Numbered from the stretch's first letter, positions 29,200 to 38,207 are shown. The stretch: DNA of 64,000 nucleotides from Roseococcus sp. (GCA_026414745.1 JAOAIK010000042.1:1-64000), one strand, 5' to 3'. Translations and numbers: made by a program. Notes: a model not told the origin generated them from the sequence alone.

Positions 29200-30596
29200 C
29201 GGAACTGGAACTCCGGGCTGCACAGCAAGAGCGTGAGCGCATCGCGCACCGAGCCGGCGCGCCGCATGGCGTCGCGCGTTTCCGCCCGGCCGAGCGGACC
29301 GAGCGCGGCCTCGCTCACGGCCAGGAGATCCACCCGTCCGAGCCGGCCGGCGAAGGTGTAAGCCCAATCCGCTCGGCGCATCAGCGCTTCCGGCCCCGAC
29401 CAGTCTTCCATCCGGTCGGGCCAGCCATCCGGTTGGCGTGCCTGCCAGAGCGGCTGGCCCAACTCACCCATGCCGCTCAGAACGGGCTGGCCCTGAGTCA
29501 GGCCGAGCGCACGCCCCGCCGCCAGAACGAGGTCGCGCGGCGTGCGGAACTTGGCGGCAGGCCTTTCCCAGGCCTCCCGCAGCGTGACAAGGCGGCGGTG
29601 CACAGCGCCGAGGTCGCCCTCCGTGCGGCGCAGGGTTTCCTCCAACTCGGCAACGGCGCCGGGCGGCGGGTCATCGGCGACGAAGTGCCGCGCGAGCTTC
29701 AGCGCCAGGTGCCTGTAAGTGGCGGGATGCGCCGCGAGCATGCGCAGCGCCGCCTCCTGGCTTTCCGGGCCTTCCTCGAAGCGCCGCCCAAGGAGCGTCT
29801 TGGTTCCCGGTTCGTGGGTCTCCTCGCGCCAGAGGAATCCGTGGGGTTCCCCTCGGCGCCGCACCGACCAGCCGGTGAGGATCTTTGCCAGCTCCTGCAC
29901 GTCCTCCTGGCTGTAGCCGCCTGTGCGGGAGAGCGTGTGCAGTTCGAGCACTTCGCGCGCCAAGTTCTCGTTCAGGCCCCGCCCGCTGCGTCGTCCCTCG
30001 GGACTGTTCGGACCGATGGAGTCGACATTGTCCAGATAGAGCAGCATGGCAGGGTGGCGGATGGCCGCCACGAGCATGTCGGCGAAGCGACCGGTCAGGA
30101 AGGGGCGGATCGCCTCCCGTTCAAAGGGACCGCTCAGCCCGCCGACCGTCACCTTGCGGCGGCTGACGGTGAAGTGGTTAGCCCAGAAATCCGCCAGACG
30201 GTCGAGGAAGGGACTCTCGGAGGTGAGGCGATGCTGCGCCCACCCCAAGGCATCGCCGCGCAGCAGGACGGCCAGCGGCTCGGCAGTGGCCGCATCGCCC
30301 GCGGGGGCGCGCGGGGGAAGCTGCATGCCCTCCGCCTCCAGACGGCTGCGCGCCACCTCCTGCGTGACGCGCCGCGCCTCGGAGGCGGCGGGTGCCTGAA
30401 GGGCAAGACGGAGCTGGCGGGTGCGGGCCGGCTCATCGACGATGCGCAGCGCCTCCGCGCTGCTCGGTCCCGGCGGCGGCGCGAGGGGACGGGCGATCTG
30501 CTCGAGCAGCCAGCCCTCCGGGTCGCGCGGCGGCACCTCGCCGAGCCTCAGGCCGAGGCCGAAACGGATCGCGGCGATGTGAGGGCGCAGAGTCAT
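29196..30596 (-). CDS. DUF1800 family protein
   Basis: A 466-residue DUF1800 protein. Conserved pieces are FLDRLADFWANHFTVS, FEREAIRPFLTGRFADMLVAAIRHPAMLLYLDN, GLNENLAREVLELHTLSRTGGYSQEDVQELAKILTGW, and LALKLARHFVADDPP. The GW..LN segment and the EL.TL motif mark the family. The ATG at 30596 starts the conserved sequence but has no clear ribosome site; a TTG at 30659 would add 21 residues. Its stop overlaps the DUF1501 start, so the pair is translated together. Confidence 0.9.
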   Translation of the reverse strand: MTLRPHIAAIRFGLGLRLGEVPPRDPEGWLLEQIARPLAPPPGPSSAEALRIVDEPARTRQLRLALQAPAASEARRVTQEVARSRLEAEGMQLPPRAPAGDAATAEPLAVLLRGDALGWAQHRLTSESPFLDRLADFWANHFTVSRRKVTVGGLSGPFEREAIRPFLTGRFADMLVAAIRHPAMLLYLDNVDSIGPNSPEGRRSGRGLNENLAREVLELHTLSRTGGYSQEDVQELAKILTGWSVRRRGEPHGFLWREETHEPGTKTLLGRRFEEGPESQEAALRMLAAHPATYRHLALKLARHFVADDPPPGAVAELEETLRRTEGDLGAVHRRLVTLREAWERPAAKFRTPRDLVLAAGRALGLTQGQPVLSGMGELGQPLWQARQPDGWPDRMEDWSGPEALMRRADWAYTFAGRLGRVDLLAVSEAALGPLGRAETRDAMRRAGSVRDALTLLLCSPEFQFR

Positions 30597-30939
30597 GGAG
30601 AGCAGAATAACACGCACCTGCGCGCGCAGCGCGTGACGCACCTCATTCTCCTGTGACAAAGAGTGACCCCCCCATGACCACCTCCCCCTCTCGCGGTTGA
30701 TCGAGACGCCCTGCGAGCGGATGCTTCGCGGGTCAGGGGTGATGGAATGACGACGCGAGGGACAGAGCGGCCGGGCGTTCCGTGGCGCGGGCGACAGGAT
30801 GGATACCTCCGATAACCGTCCGGATGGCGCCGCGTGAGGCTGCTGAGCGGCGTGGAGGTGCCGCGAGGGAGCGGCATGGGGGCGGCCGGGAGGGTGGCGG
30901 ATGGCTCGCGGGGCCTTTTGCGTGCGGCCGGCGGCCCAG
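30597..30939. other. 343-base gap between DUF1800 and a transposase remnant
   Basis: Nothing coding is recognised. It should contain the promoter for the DUF1800/DUF1501 pair, read on the minus strand. A C7 run lies at 30,667-30,673. The right part merges into decayed IS sequence. Confidence 0.4.
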
Positions 30940-31486
30940 GCGGGCGCACCTCGCCTGTCGAGCCAGCACCATCGCTTTCATGCTGCAGGCCATGGTGTCG
31001 AGCGTGATGGTGGCGCTGGCTCGGGCCGGCCCGATGGTGCGGACCACGAGGCCCATGGCGCCCTTCTGGTAGGCGAAGGGATGTTCGACATGGGCGGGCA
31101 CCGCGGACTTGGCCGCGTTCGCCCGCGCATGGTGGCGCGGCATGGGCCGGGCCGGCGGCTTGCGGCGATGGATGCAGCTGACAATGTGCGACGTGTGGCC
31201 GACGTGCGGGACCGCGATGTCGATCTGCGGCTTGCCGTCAGGGCCGGGGCGGGCCTTGCCGAACGTCACCGTCCAGCGTGCGGTGGTGTCCTTCTGGCGC
31301 GCACGGGCCGGCCTGGCGGGCCAAATCGCCGCGGCTGCGGTCGCGCGGGCCGAGCGCCGCGGCCAGGTCAGCGCGGAACAGATCGACATCGACGGTCGCG
31401 GCAAGCTTCTCCAGCGGGTCGCCCTGCGCCGACAGCTCACGCAGCCGATCCTGCACATCCCAGGAACCGCCTTGGCCCGATGACAT
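30940..31486 (-). pseudogene. IS5-family transposase with internal deletions
   Basis: The N-terminus is clear in one frame (WDVQDRLRELSAQGDPLEKLAATVDVDLFRADLAAALG, from the ATG at 31486). After about 31,340 another frame gives ARQKDTTARWTVTFGKARPGPDGKPQIDI near 31,300-31,215. It then jumps to HRRKPPARPMPRHHARANAAKSAVPAHVEHPFAYQKG, the C-terminal part with the conserved Glu-containing helix. Two large segments are missing: the region between N-terminus and ARQKD, and the one between HTSH and HRRKPP. At about 550 bases it is half the normal gene. Confidence 0.82.
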
Positions 31487-31596
31487 CCGTGTCGTGCTCC
31501 GTCTCGGCCGAAAGGAGGGGAATCACAGCGTGCGCAGCATCGCCAGGGGTTTCCTGAGGTGTCCACGTGCAAACGCAGGGCAAGGGCGCGCGCCAT

Positions 31597-31617
31597 GGTG
31601 AGCCTCCGATGCTCACC
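31597..31617. repeat. 7-bp inverted repeat
   Basis: GGTGAGC and GCTCACC flank a seven-base loop between two transposase remnants. It may be part of an IS end. No function can be assigned. Confidence 0.3.
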
Positions 31618-31664
31618 AGTGGGAATCACATCACCACCGCGTCGGGGAAGCCCGCCGAGAGTCA

Positions 31665-31890
31665 CGCCCCATGGGAGTTGGTATGACCGGTCCAGCGCCG
31701 GAACTGACGGAACACCGCGTTCCCGTTGCCGGGTTCGACCGGCAGGTCACGCCACGGCGCCCGGTGCACGCGATCCAGAAGATGGCGTCGAGGCCCCAGC
31801 TGTGGCGCGGGCGGGCATGCGGCCGAGCGGGCTGGCCGACACCACAAAGGGCTCGAAAGGAGGACCGCTCCTTGTCCGTCAGCAGTTCCG
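31665..31890 (-). pseudogene. N-terminal fragment of a second IS5-type transposase (DUF4096-like)
   Basis: Two overlapping minus-strand frames share one transposase N-terminus. LLTDKERSSFRALC and WGLDAIFWIACTG are in one frame; APWRDLPVE and NAVFRQFRRWTGH are in the next. This is the usual start of IS5-group first ORFs. The rest of the gene is absent. Confidence 0.7.
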
Positions 31891-32015
31891 GACGCCACGC
31901 CGATCTCCATGCCGGGGATCGGCGTGGAACCACGCCCGAGCTCGGCCGGGAATCCCCCAGAAGTCGGTTTGTCCACCCGGCCTAGAGATGCGTTCAGGCG
32001 TGAGAACGAGAGCCC

Positions 32016-32366
32016 TCATCCTGCAGGGAACAACGCCGCGTAGAGATCGGGCCGGAAGCCCAGCACGCGGCGCGCCCCGAGATCGAGCACGGGCCGCTTG
32101 ATCAGCGCGGGCTGGGCCAGCATGAGCGCGAGCGCCCGCGCCTCGTCGAGCCCCGCGCGCTCGGCCTCGGGCAGTTTGCGGAAGGTGGTGCCGGCGCGGT
32201 TGAGCAGCGCCTCCCAGCCCAGCTCCCGCGCCCAGCCGCGCAGCCTCGCTTCGTCCAGCCCGTCGCGCCTGAGGTCGTGGAAGGCGTGCGCCACGCCCCG
32301 CGCCGCGAGCCAGGCGCGGGCCTTCTTCACCGTGTCGCAGTGGGGGATGCCGTAGAGCGTGATCAT
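32016..32366 (-). CDS. ArsC/Spx family reductase, YffB-like
   Basis: A 116-residue thioredoxin-fold protein. It begins MITLYGIPHCDTVKKARAWLA, with a single cysteine (residue 10) where classical glutaredoxins have CxxC, and continues with HDLRRDGL, NRAGTTFRKL and the cis-Pro segment LIKRPVLDLGARRVLGF. This is the YffB/ArsC branch, whose members are probably glutathione-dependent thiol reductases. No arsenic genes are nearby, so arsenate reduction is not implied. It lies between IS remnants and a divergent membrane-protein gene. Confidence 0.9.
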   Translation of the reverse strand: MITLYGIPHCDTVKKARAWLAARGVAHAFHDLRRDGLDEARLRGWARELGWEALLNRAGTTFRKLPEAERAGLDEARALALMLAQPALIKRPVLDLGARRVLGFRPDLYAALFPAG

Positions 32367-32452
32367 GCGCGGCCCATAGCGCCCGCGCCCGCCCGCCCCA
32401 AGCCCGGGGCGCGGCGTTGACCCGCCGCGGCAGGCTGGGGCAAGGAGGGCCG

Positions 32453-34453
32453 ATGCCCTCCTTCCTGTCCGCCCGGCGCTGGGCGCTGCCCGGCGGCCTG
32501 GCCGCGCTTGCCGCCCTCGTCGTCGCGGCCTGCGCCCCGGCGGGGCATGCGGCGGGGCTCGCGCTGCTGTCCTTCCTGATCGTGCTGGCCTCCATCGGCT
32601 GGGGGCGGCTTCTGGCCCGCGCCTGCGGCGTGGCGCTGCCGGTGGAGATCGAGCTGCTGCTGGGCTTCTGCGTGGCGGCGCATGCCCTCGCCCTGCCCGT
32701 GATGGCGCTGGGCTGGCCCATCGCGGCGCTGGGAGCGGCGCTCGGCCTGGGCGCCCTCGGATGCGCGGCGCCGGCGCGCGAGGAGCGCGGCGGGGGCCTG
32801 CTCATCCTCGGCCTGCTGCTGGTGGCGGGCTTCGCCCTGATCTGGGCGCTGGAGACGGCGGGGCGCGCCGCCTCCTTCCCCGCCGGCGGGCCCTACCGGC
32901 TCTGGATGGACGGCTTCATCCATGCCGGCATCATCGCCGAGTTCGGCGATCCGCGCGCCATCGGCGCGCGCAACAGCGCGCTCGCGGGCGTTCCCACGCC
33001 GCTCTATCACGCGGTGAGCCATGCGGTGGCGGGTCTCGCGGTGCGCGCGACGGGGATGGCGCCGCTCGATTCCCTGGCCGGCTTCTGGATGCCCTTCGGC
33101 ATCTGGCTGACGGGCATGGGCGTGCTGGCGCTCGGGCGCGCGCTGGCCGGCCCGGCCGGGGGGGCGCTGGCGGTGGCGCTGCTCGCGCTGCTGCCCGATG
33201 CGGCGGCCTATGGGCTGCGCCATGGCTTCCTCTCCTTCCACTGGATGATGGAGACCTCGCCGGGCTCGCTCTACGGGCTGCCGGTGGCGCTGGCCGCCAT
33301 CGCCCTGCTGCGGCTGTGGCTGGCGGAGCGGCGGGCGGGGCTGCTGGCGCTCTCGGGCCTGATGCTGGCGGGGGTGTTCCTGCTGCGGGCGCACATCTTC
33401 GTCTGGCTGCTGCTGCCCTGGGCCGTGGCGGTGTGGCTGGCGCTGCCCTGGCCGGCGCGGCGCTGGCGCCTCGCGCTGCTCGCGCTCGGCCTGCTCGCCG
33501 CACCCTTCGCGCTGCTGTGGATCGCGCGGGCGGAGGTGGAGGCGGTGGGGCTGACGGGCTTCCTCACCCGCTACCTGCACCATCTGCACCTCGGCTATCC
33601 GCCGACCGGCTATGACGGGCTCTATCTGCGGCTGACGGCGCGCTTCGGGCCGCTCGGCGCGCTGCCGGCGGGGCTGGCGCTGGCCTTGGCGGCGATGGGC
33701 GGGGCGTGGCTGTTCGCCTTCCTGGCGGGGGCCGGGCTCGCGGCCTGGCGGCGGCGCTGGCAGGCGCCGGACGGGCTTCCCTTCCTGCTGATGGGCTGGG
33801 CGATGGCGCTGATGCTGCTGGCGCCCACCCCCTTCCATGGCGACTTCACCGACTTCCGCCAGCGCGCCTTCGTGCTGGTCTATGCGCTTCTGGTGATCTG
33901 GACGGCGGCCTTCGCGCTGCGCCTCGCGCCCGGGCTGGGGCGGGCGCTGCCCCTGGGGGCGCTCGGCCTCGCGGGGCTTGTCTCGGCGGCGCTGTGGATG
34001 CCCGGGGCGAAACTGCCGCGCATGGCGGGGATGGCGGCCCTGGCCGAGGTGACGCCGCGGCCCGGGCTGCGCGAGGCGGCGCTGTGGATGCGCGCCGCGG
34101 GCAGCCGGGGCGAGAGCTTCCTCCTCGCCGCGCAGAAGCCCGACGAGGTGTGGTTCGACGACGCGACCATGCTGCTCGGCGCGAGCGGCCTGCCCGCCTG
34201 GCTCTCGCGCCCCGGGCTGATGCGCCGCCGCGGCGGGGCGGTGGGAGAGGTCGGGCAGGCGCGCCTGCGCCTCGCCGCGGAGATCCACGCCGAGCCCGAT
34301 CGCGCCGCGGCCTTCGCGCGCCTGGCGCGCGAGGGGGTGGGCTTCTACCTCGCCCCCGTCTCCGACCCGCCTTCCTGGGCGCCGGGGGGCGCGGGGGCGG
34401 ACCATGCGGCGGGCGAGCTGCTGGGCTGGCGCGTGCCCCGCGCCGCCCGCTGA
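32453..34453 (+). CDS. large polytopic inner-membrane protein, possibly GT-C type
   Basis: A 666-residue protein of very high Ala/Leu/Gly content with about a dozen hydrophobic segments up to residue 540, followed by a soluble C-terminal domain of about 125 residues. A loop after TM4-5 (GGPYRLWMDGFIHAGIIAEFGDP and TPLYHAVSHAV) contains acidic and His residues like the first periplasmic loop of GT-C glycosyltransferases, but I cannot confirm the family. An AAGGAGGG site fixes the ATG at 32453. Its last 109 bases overlap the end of the convergent acyltransferase gene. Its place beside the surface-glycan operon suggests a role in glycan assembly. Confidence 0.82.
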   Translation: MPSFLSARRWALPGGLAALAALVVAACAPAGHAAGLALLSFLIVLASIGWGRLLARACGVALPVEIELLLGFCVAAHALALPVMALGWPIAALGAALGLGALGCAAPAREERGGGLLILGLLLVAGFALIWALETAGRAASFPAGGPYRLWMDGFIHAGIIAEFGDPRAIGARNSALAGVPTPLYHAVSHAVAGLAVRATGMAPLDSLAGFWMPFGIWLTGMGVLALGRALAGPAGGALAVALLALLPDAAAYGLRHGFLSFHWMMETSPGSLYGLPVALAAIALLRLWLAERRAGLLALSGLMLAGVFLLRAHIFVWLLLPWAVAVWLALPWPARRWRLALLALGLLAAPFALLWIARAEVEAVGLTGFLTRYLHHLHLGYPPTGYDGLYLRLTARFGPLGALPAGLALALAAMGGAWLFAFLAGAGLAAWRRRWQAPDGLPFLLMGWAMALMLLAPTPFHGDFTDFRQRAFVLVYALLVIWTAAFALRLAPGLGRALPLGALGLAGLVSAALWMPGAKLPRMAGMAALAEVTPRPGLREAALWMRAAGSRGESFLLAAQKPDEVWFDDATMLLGASGLPAWLSRPGLMRRRGGAVGEVGQARLRLAAEIHAEPDRAAAFARLAREGVGFYLAPVSDPPSWAPGGAGADHAAGELLGWRVPRAAR

Positions 34454-35454
34454 GCGCCGCCGCGCCCCAGCACCCGCTTCTCCAGCAGGTGCCAGGAGAG
34501 CAGCCCGAGCGCGAGCGAAATCGGCATGGCGAGCGCGAAGTTCACCGCCCCGCCGCCCTGGGTTCCGATGAGCTGGATCACGATCTGCTGCACCGGGAAG
34601 GACCACAGGTAGATCCCGTAGGACGGATCGCCCATCCGGCTGATCGCCACCGGGATCCGCCAGGCGCACAGCCCGATGGCGAGCACCGCATAGGGCAGGA
34701 CGAGGGTGAGCAGCCCCTGCTGCGCCCAGAAGGGCAGCGGCAGATACTCGAGGCCGAGCAGCATCGCCGCGCCCGCGCGCCAGTCCAGCCGGCGCTCCAT
34801 CCGCAGCACGGCGATGGCGGTGCCCACCACGAAGAAGACCGCGAGCGTGGCCGCCGCCCAGAAGGGCGTGCCCAGCACCACGAACTCCCGCGGGCGGAGC
34901 AGCATGGCGGTGAGGTAGAGCCCGACCGCCAGCCCCGCGTAGAGCAGCAGCAGCGGCCGCCGCAGGCCCAGCCAGACCAGCAGCGGCGCCAGCGCATACA
35001 TCGCCACCTCCACCGGCAGCGTCCACAGGCTGCCGTTCACCGCATGCGGCAGCGGGTGGTTCGCGAAGACGAGCGGCAGCGCGTAGGCGGCGTAGAAGAC
35101 GATGTTGCCGAGGTAGCGGAAGGTCTGCGCGTGGGTGATGTACTGCCAGAAGGAGAGGGGGGTGAGCAGCGGCCCGATCACCAGCACCGTGGCCAGCACC
35201 ACCAGGATCAGCGCCGGCCAGATGCGCCGCGCCCGGCGCAGGGCGAAGCGCAGCGGGTGGGGGTCGTTCATCCAGCTCCGCGCGATCAGATAGCCGCTGA
35301 GGGCGAAGAAGACGAGGACGGCGAGCGTCGAGACGCTGTGCCCGAGCAGCGCGTGCGGCACCTCGCCCACCAGGATGTAGGAATGGCCGAGCACCACCAT
35401 CCCCGCCGCGATCAGCCGCAGGACATCGAGGTTGTTGACGCGCTGCCCGCTCAC
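34345..35454 (-). CDS. acyltransferase family 3 (OafA/YrhL-like) membrane protein
   Basis: A 369-residue multi-spanning O-acyltransferase. It starts RVNNLDVLRLIAAGMVVLGHSYIL, with the family's R...D.LR and the catalytic His, followed by VFFALSGYLIARSW, RRARRIWPAL and NGSLWTLPVEVAMY. Such proteins add acetyl or other acyl groups to cell-surface sugars. The start is a GTG sharing bases with the upstream glycosyltransferase stop (GTGA). The last 40 residues are Ser/Pro/Gly-rich and antisense to the neighbouring membrane-protein gene. It is the last gene of the operon that starts at 40461. Confidence 0.92.
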   Translation of the reverse strand: MSGQRVNNLDVLRLIAAGMVVLGHSYILVGEVPHALLGHSVSTLAVLVFFALSGYLIARSWMNDPHPLRFALRRARRIWPALILVVLATVLVIGPLLTPLSFWQYITHAQTFRYLGNIVFYAAYALPLVFANHPLPHAVNGSLWTLPVEVAMYALAPLLVWLGLRRPLLLLYAGLAVGLYLTAMLLRPREFVVLGTPFWAAATLAVFFVVGTAIAVLRMERRLDWRAGAAMLLGLEYLPLPFWAQQGLLTLVLPYAVLAIGLCAWRIPVAISRMGDPSYGIYLWSFPVQQIVIQLIGTQGGGAVNFALAMPISLALGLLSWHLLEKRVLGRGGAQRAARGTRQPSSSPAAWSAPAPPGAQEGGSETGAR

Positions 35455-36329
35455 GCTCCGCGCCCCGCCAGATACTGCGCGATGGTCAGCCCGGGCTCGG
35501 GCGGGGTCAGGCCGAGATCGGCCTGCACCTCGGCCGAGAGGGGCAGGAGCTGCTTGCGCCCCTCGATGAAGGCCCGCGCCGCGGCCGCGCGCGCGGCCAG
35601 CGCCGGCGGCGGCGCGCTGCGCCCGGCCAGCGTGTTGCTCTCGTCCGTCTTGAAGAAATACTCGCCGATCATCGTGCCGAGCAGCCCGAAATCGGCGCGG
35701 TGCCGGGCGCAGACGCGCAGCAGGAACTCGTAGTCCTCCTCGAGCGTGAGGTTCTCCTCGAAATACAGCTCGCGCGGGGAGACGCGGCCGCGGTCCATCA
35801 CGAAGGAGTGGATGGGGCAGAAATTGCCGCGGAACAGATCGCCGAGCCCCTTGCCGTGGAAAGGCTGAGGCGCGGCCTGGACGTGCAGGAAGTGCGGATG
35901 CACCTCCACCCGCCGCACCAGGATGCCGGCGAAGGCGATGGCCGCCCCCGTGGCCTTCAGCCGGCCCACCAGCAGCCGGTAGGCCTCGGGATAGAGCACG
36001 TCGTCATAGTCGAGCAGCGCGAGGTAGCGCCCCGTGGCGGCGGCGAAGCCCATGCTGACCAGGGCGGAGCGCGCATCCGCGGGCTCCGGCGTCGCATAGC
36101 GCAGGATCTCGAGCGCCGGCGCGCCTGGCAGGGCGAAGAGCGGGGCGAGGGCGGCGCGCACCGCCTCGGCCTGCTCGTCGCTGAAGCGCTGCAGCACCAG
36201 CAGCACGCGCAGCGGCCTATACTCCTGCGCCACCAGCGAGAGCACGGCCTGCTCCAGCTCGCGCAGCCGGCGCAGGTCGTGGAAGCGGACGACGACATCA
36301 AGCCCCGCCTCGGCGTGCGGCGCGCTCAC
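35451..36329 (-). CDS. family 2 glycosyltransferase
   Basis: A 292-residue GT2 enzyme. DVVVRFHDLRRLRELEQAVLSLVAQEYRPLRVLLVLQR opens the GT-A fold. ATGRYLALLDYDDVLYPEAYRLLV contains the metal-binding DYDD. ENLTLEEDYEFLLRVCAR carries the catalytic-base ED region. I take the GTG at 36329, which overlaps the upstream stop as GTGA; a longer reading frame upstream is the antisense-like shadow of the fusion gene. It is translationally coupled on both sides. Confidence 0.9.
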   Translation of the reverse strand: MSAPHAEAGLDVVVRFHDLRRLRELEQAVLSLVAQEYRPLRVLLVLQRFSDEQAEAVRAALAPLFALPGAPALEILRYATPEPADARSALVSMGFAAATGRYLALLDYDDVLYPEAYRLLVGRLKATGAAIAFAGILVRRVEVHPHFLHVQAAPQPFHGKGLGDLFRGNFCPIHSFVMDRGRVSPRELYFEENLTLEEDYEFLLRVCARHRADFGLLGTMIGEYFFKTDESNTLAGRSAPPPALAARAAAARAFIEGRKQLLPLSAEVQADLGLTPPEPGLTIAQYLAGRGA

Positions 36330-38170
36330 CAGCGCGGCTCCGCGAAGGAGAAGCCATGGCCGAACTCGGCCACCCCGCGCCAAGCCTCGGGCACGGGGGT
36401 CACATCGGCCAGATCGGGCAGGGGCAGCCCCGCCTCGCGCAGACGCCCCGCCGTCCAGTCGCGGAACTCGGCCGAGCCCCATTTGGCGGCGAGCCGGTGG
36501 CCGGAGGCGAGCATCATGCGCCAGGTGGCGTCGGAGGTGGTGCGGTTGGTCACGGCGTGCACGTAGAGAGCGGTGGGGTTGAGCCGCACCGCCACCCCCT
36601 GGGCGCGGGCGCGCCAGGAGAGGTCCACATCCTCGCAATACATGAAGAAGCCCTCGTCGAAGCCGCCGATCCGCTCCCACACCGCGCGCGGGATGGCGAG
36701 GCAGGCGCCCGAGGCCCAGGGCGTGTCGAACCCCTCGGGGTCATAGGGCTTGGGATGCTCGGCGGGGAATTGCCGGGCCTCGACCAGCGCCTCGCGCCCG
36801 GCCGCCTCGACCATGCGCGCCAGCGCCTCGATGCAGCCGGGGTGGAAGAAGCCGTCGGGGTTGGCGGCGATGTAGAGATCGGCGCCCGCGGCGAAGGCCT
36901 CCCGCATCATCGCGTTGTGGCCCGCGCCGAAGCCGATGTTGCCGCGCGGGGGCAGGCGGCGCACCCAGGGGGGGCTGTCCACCGGCTCGCCATTGTCGAG
37001 CTGCAGCACCGCCCCGCCGCCGAGCGGGGCGAGGGCGAGGCGCGCGCTCTCGAGGCAGCGGGCCACCTCCTCGGCGGGGTTGTTGTAGGTGACCACCCCC
37101 ACCGCGACCGAGAGCGCGGGCATGGGCAGGTCGAGGCCGAGGCGCTGGCGCTGGCGCGCGGCGTCGTGCCGGGGGGGCGGGGCCGCCGCGCCGTCGCGCG
37201 CCACGGCCCGGGGCGGCGGTGTGAGCTCCACCTCCCGCCCGCCGCGCAGCCGCGTCACCAGCGCGCGGAGCGGGCGGGTGATGCGCCAGCTCGTGCTCGC
37301 GCGCATCGAGGCGAGGAAGCCGTCTAGCCGCGCCACCTCCGCCTCCAGGGCCGCGATGCGGGCGGAGAGCGCGGCGCGCTCGGCCCGCGCTTCGGCCGAG
37401 CGCCAGGCGTCGAGCTGGCTCGCCTCCACATAGAGGCTGGCCGAGGGCAGGCGCAGCGGCGCGTCCGAGCAGGCGGCCAGCAGGTAGAGCGGGCGGGCGA
37501 AGCCCTGCTGCGCCTCGAAATGCGCCTCGCCGCGCCGGTCGAAGCTCAGCGCCGTCCCCATGGCGGGCGCCCCCGCGAGGGGCAGCAGCACCGAGCCCAC
37601 CATGGGCCGCTGCCCATAGAGCGTGACGTGGCGGAAGCGGCCCGAGAGCAGCGCCGCGAACTCGGGCTGGTCGAGCTCGCGCACATGGAAGGCGTTGGCC
37701 GGGCGGCCATCGGGCGAATACACGTCCCGGTCCGGGGTGGAGAGCAGCAGCACGCCCCCGGGGCGCAGCACGCGGCGGATTTCGGCGAGGAAGGCCTCGT
37801 GCTCGTAGAAATGCTCGAGCGTCTCGAAGGAGGCCACGAGGTCCACCGAGGCGTCGGGCAGCGGGATGGCGCGCCCGTCGCCCTGGCGGAAGGAGAGGTT
37901 GGGGCGGCGGTAGGCCTCGGCGGCGAAGCGCACCGCTTCCTCGGAGACATCGACGCCGACGACGCTCTCGGCCACCTGGGCCATCAGCTCCGCGCCGTAG
38001 CCCTCGCCGCAGGCGATGTCGAGCACGCGCAGCCCGCGCGCCATCTCGCGCGCCAGGAAATAGCGGTGCAGATGCTCGATCTCGATCTGCCCATGGGCCG
38101 CGCCGGTGAGGCGCTCCCCCGTGAAGCCGAGCGGCGCCGGGGGTTGCGCGCGCGTGAAGATCTCGCCCAC
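36326..38170 (-). CDS. methyltransferase / coiled-coil / family 2 glycosyltransferase fusion
   Basis: A 614-residue protein with three parts. Residues 1 to about 230 are a class I SAM methyltransferase: RVLDIACGEGYGAELMAQ (motif I), VVGVDVSEEAV, VDLVASFETLEHFYEHEAFLAEIRRVLRPGG. Residues about 255-300 are Ala/Glu/Arg-rich and should form a coiled coil, followed by a TSWRITRPLRAL linker seen in many surface-glycan enzymes. Residues about 350-560 are a GT2 domain with VGVVTYNNPAEE, GNIGFGAGHNAMM, YIAANPDGFF and FDEGFFMYCEDVDLSWRARAQG. The GTG start has a GAGGAG site. The likely role is glycan chain extension plus methyl capping. Confidence 0.9.
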   Translation of the reverse strand: MGEIFTRAQPPAPLGFTGERLTGAAHGQIEIEHLHRYFLAREMARGLRVLDIACGEGYGAELMAQVAESVVGVDVSEEAVRFAAEAYRRPNLSFRQGDGRAIPLPDASVDLVASFETLEHFYEHEAFLAEIRRVLRPGGVLLLSTPDRDVYSPDGRPANAFHVRELDQPEFAALLSGRFRHVTLYGQRPMVGSVLLPLAGAPAMGTALSFDRRGEAHFEAQQGFARPLYLLAACSDAPLRLPSASLYVEASQLDAWRSAEARAERAALSARIAALEAEVARLDGFLASMRASTSWRITRPLRALVTRLRGGREVELTPPPRAVARDGAAAPPPRHDAARQRQRLGLDLPMPALSVAVGVVTYNNPAEEVARCLESARLALAPLGGGAVLQLDNGEPVDSPPWVRRLPPRGNIGFGAGHNAMMREAFAAGADLYIAANPDGFFHPGCIEALARMVEAAGREALVEARQFPAEHPKPYDPEGFDTPWASGACLAIPRAVWERIGGFDEGFFMYCEDVDLSWRARAQGVAVRLNPTALYVHAVTNRTTSDATWRMMLASGHRLAAKWGSAEFRDWTAGRLREAGLPLPDLADVTPVPEAWRGVAEFGHGFSFAEPRW

Positions 38171-38207
38171 CTCTCACTCCTCGCAGGCGGCGGAGCCGCC
38201 GTGAAAC

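Noticed and set aside
32016..32366. Arsenate reductase of an ars operon
   Set aside because: There is only a single-Cys YffB-like pattern, and no arsR, arsB or acr3 genes are nearby.
32363..35026. An 887-codon minus-strand open frame across the membrane-protein gene
   Set aside because: It is antisense to the polytopic membrane protein and overlaps the acyltransferase gene in another frame. Its composition (Gln/Arg/Pro repeats) is that of a GC-rich shadow.
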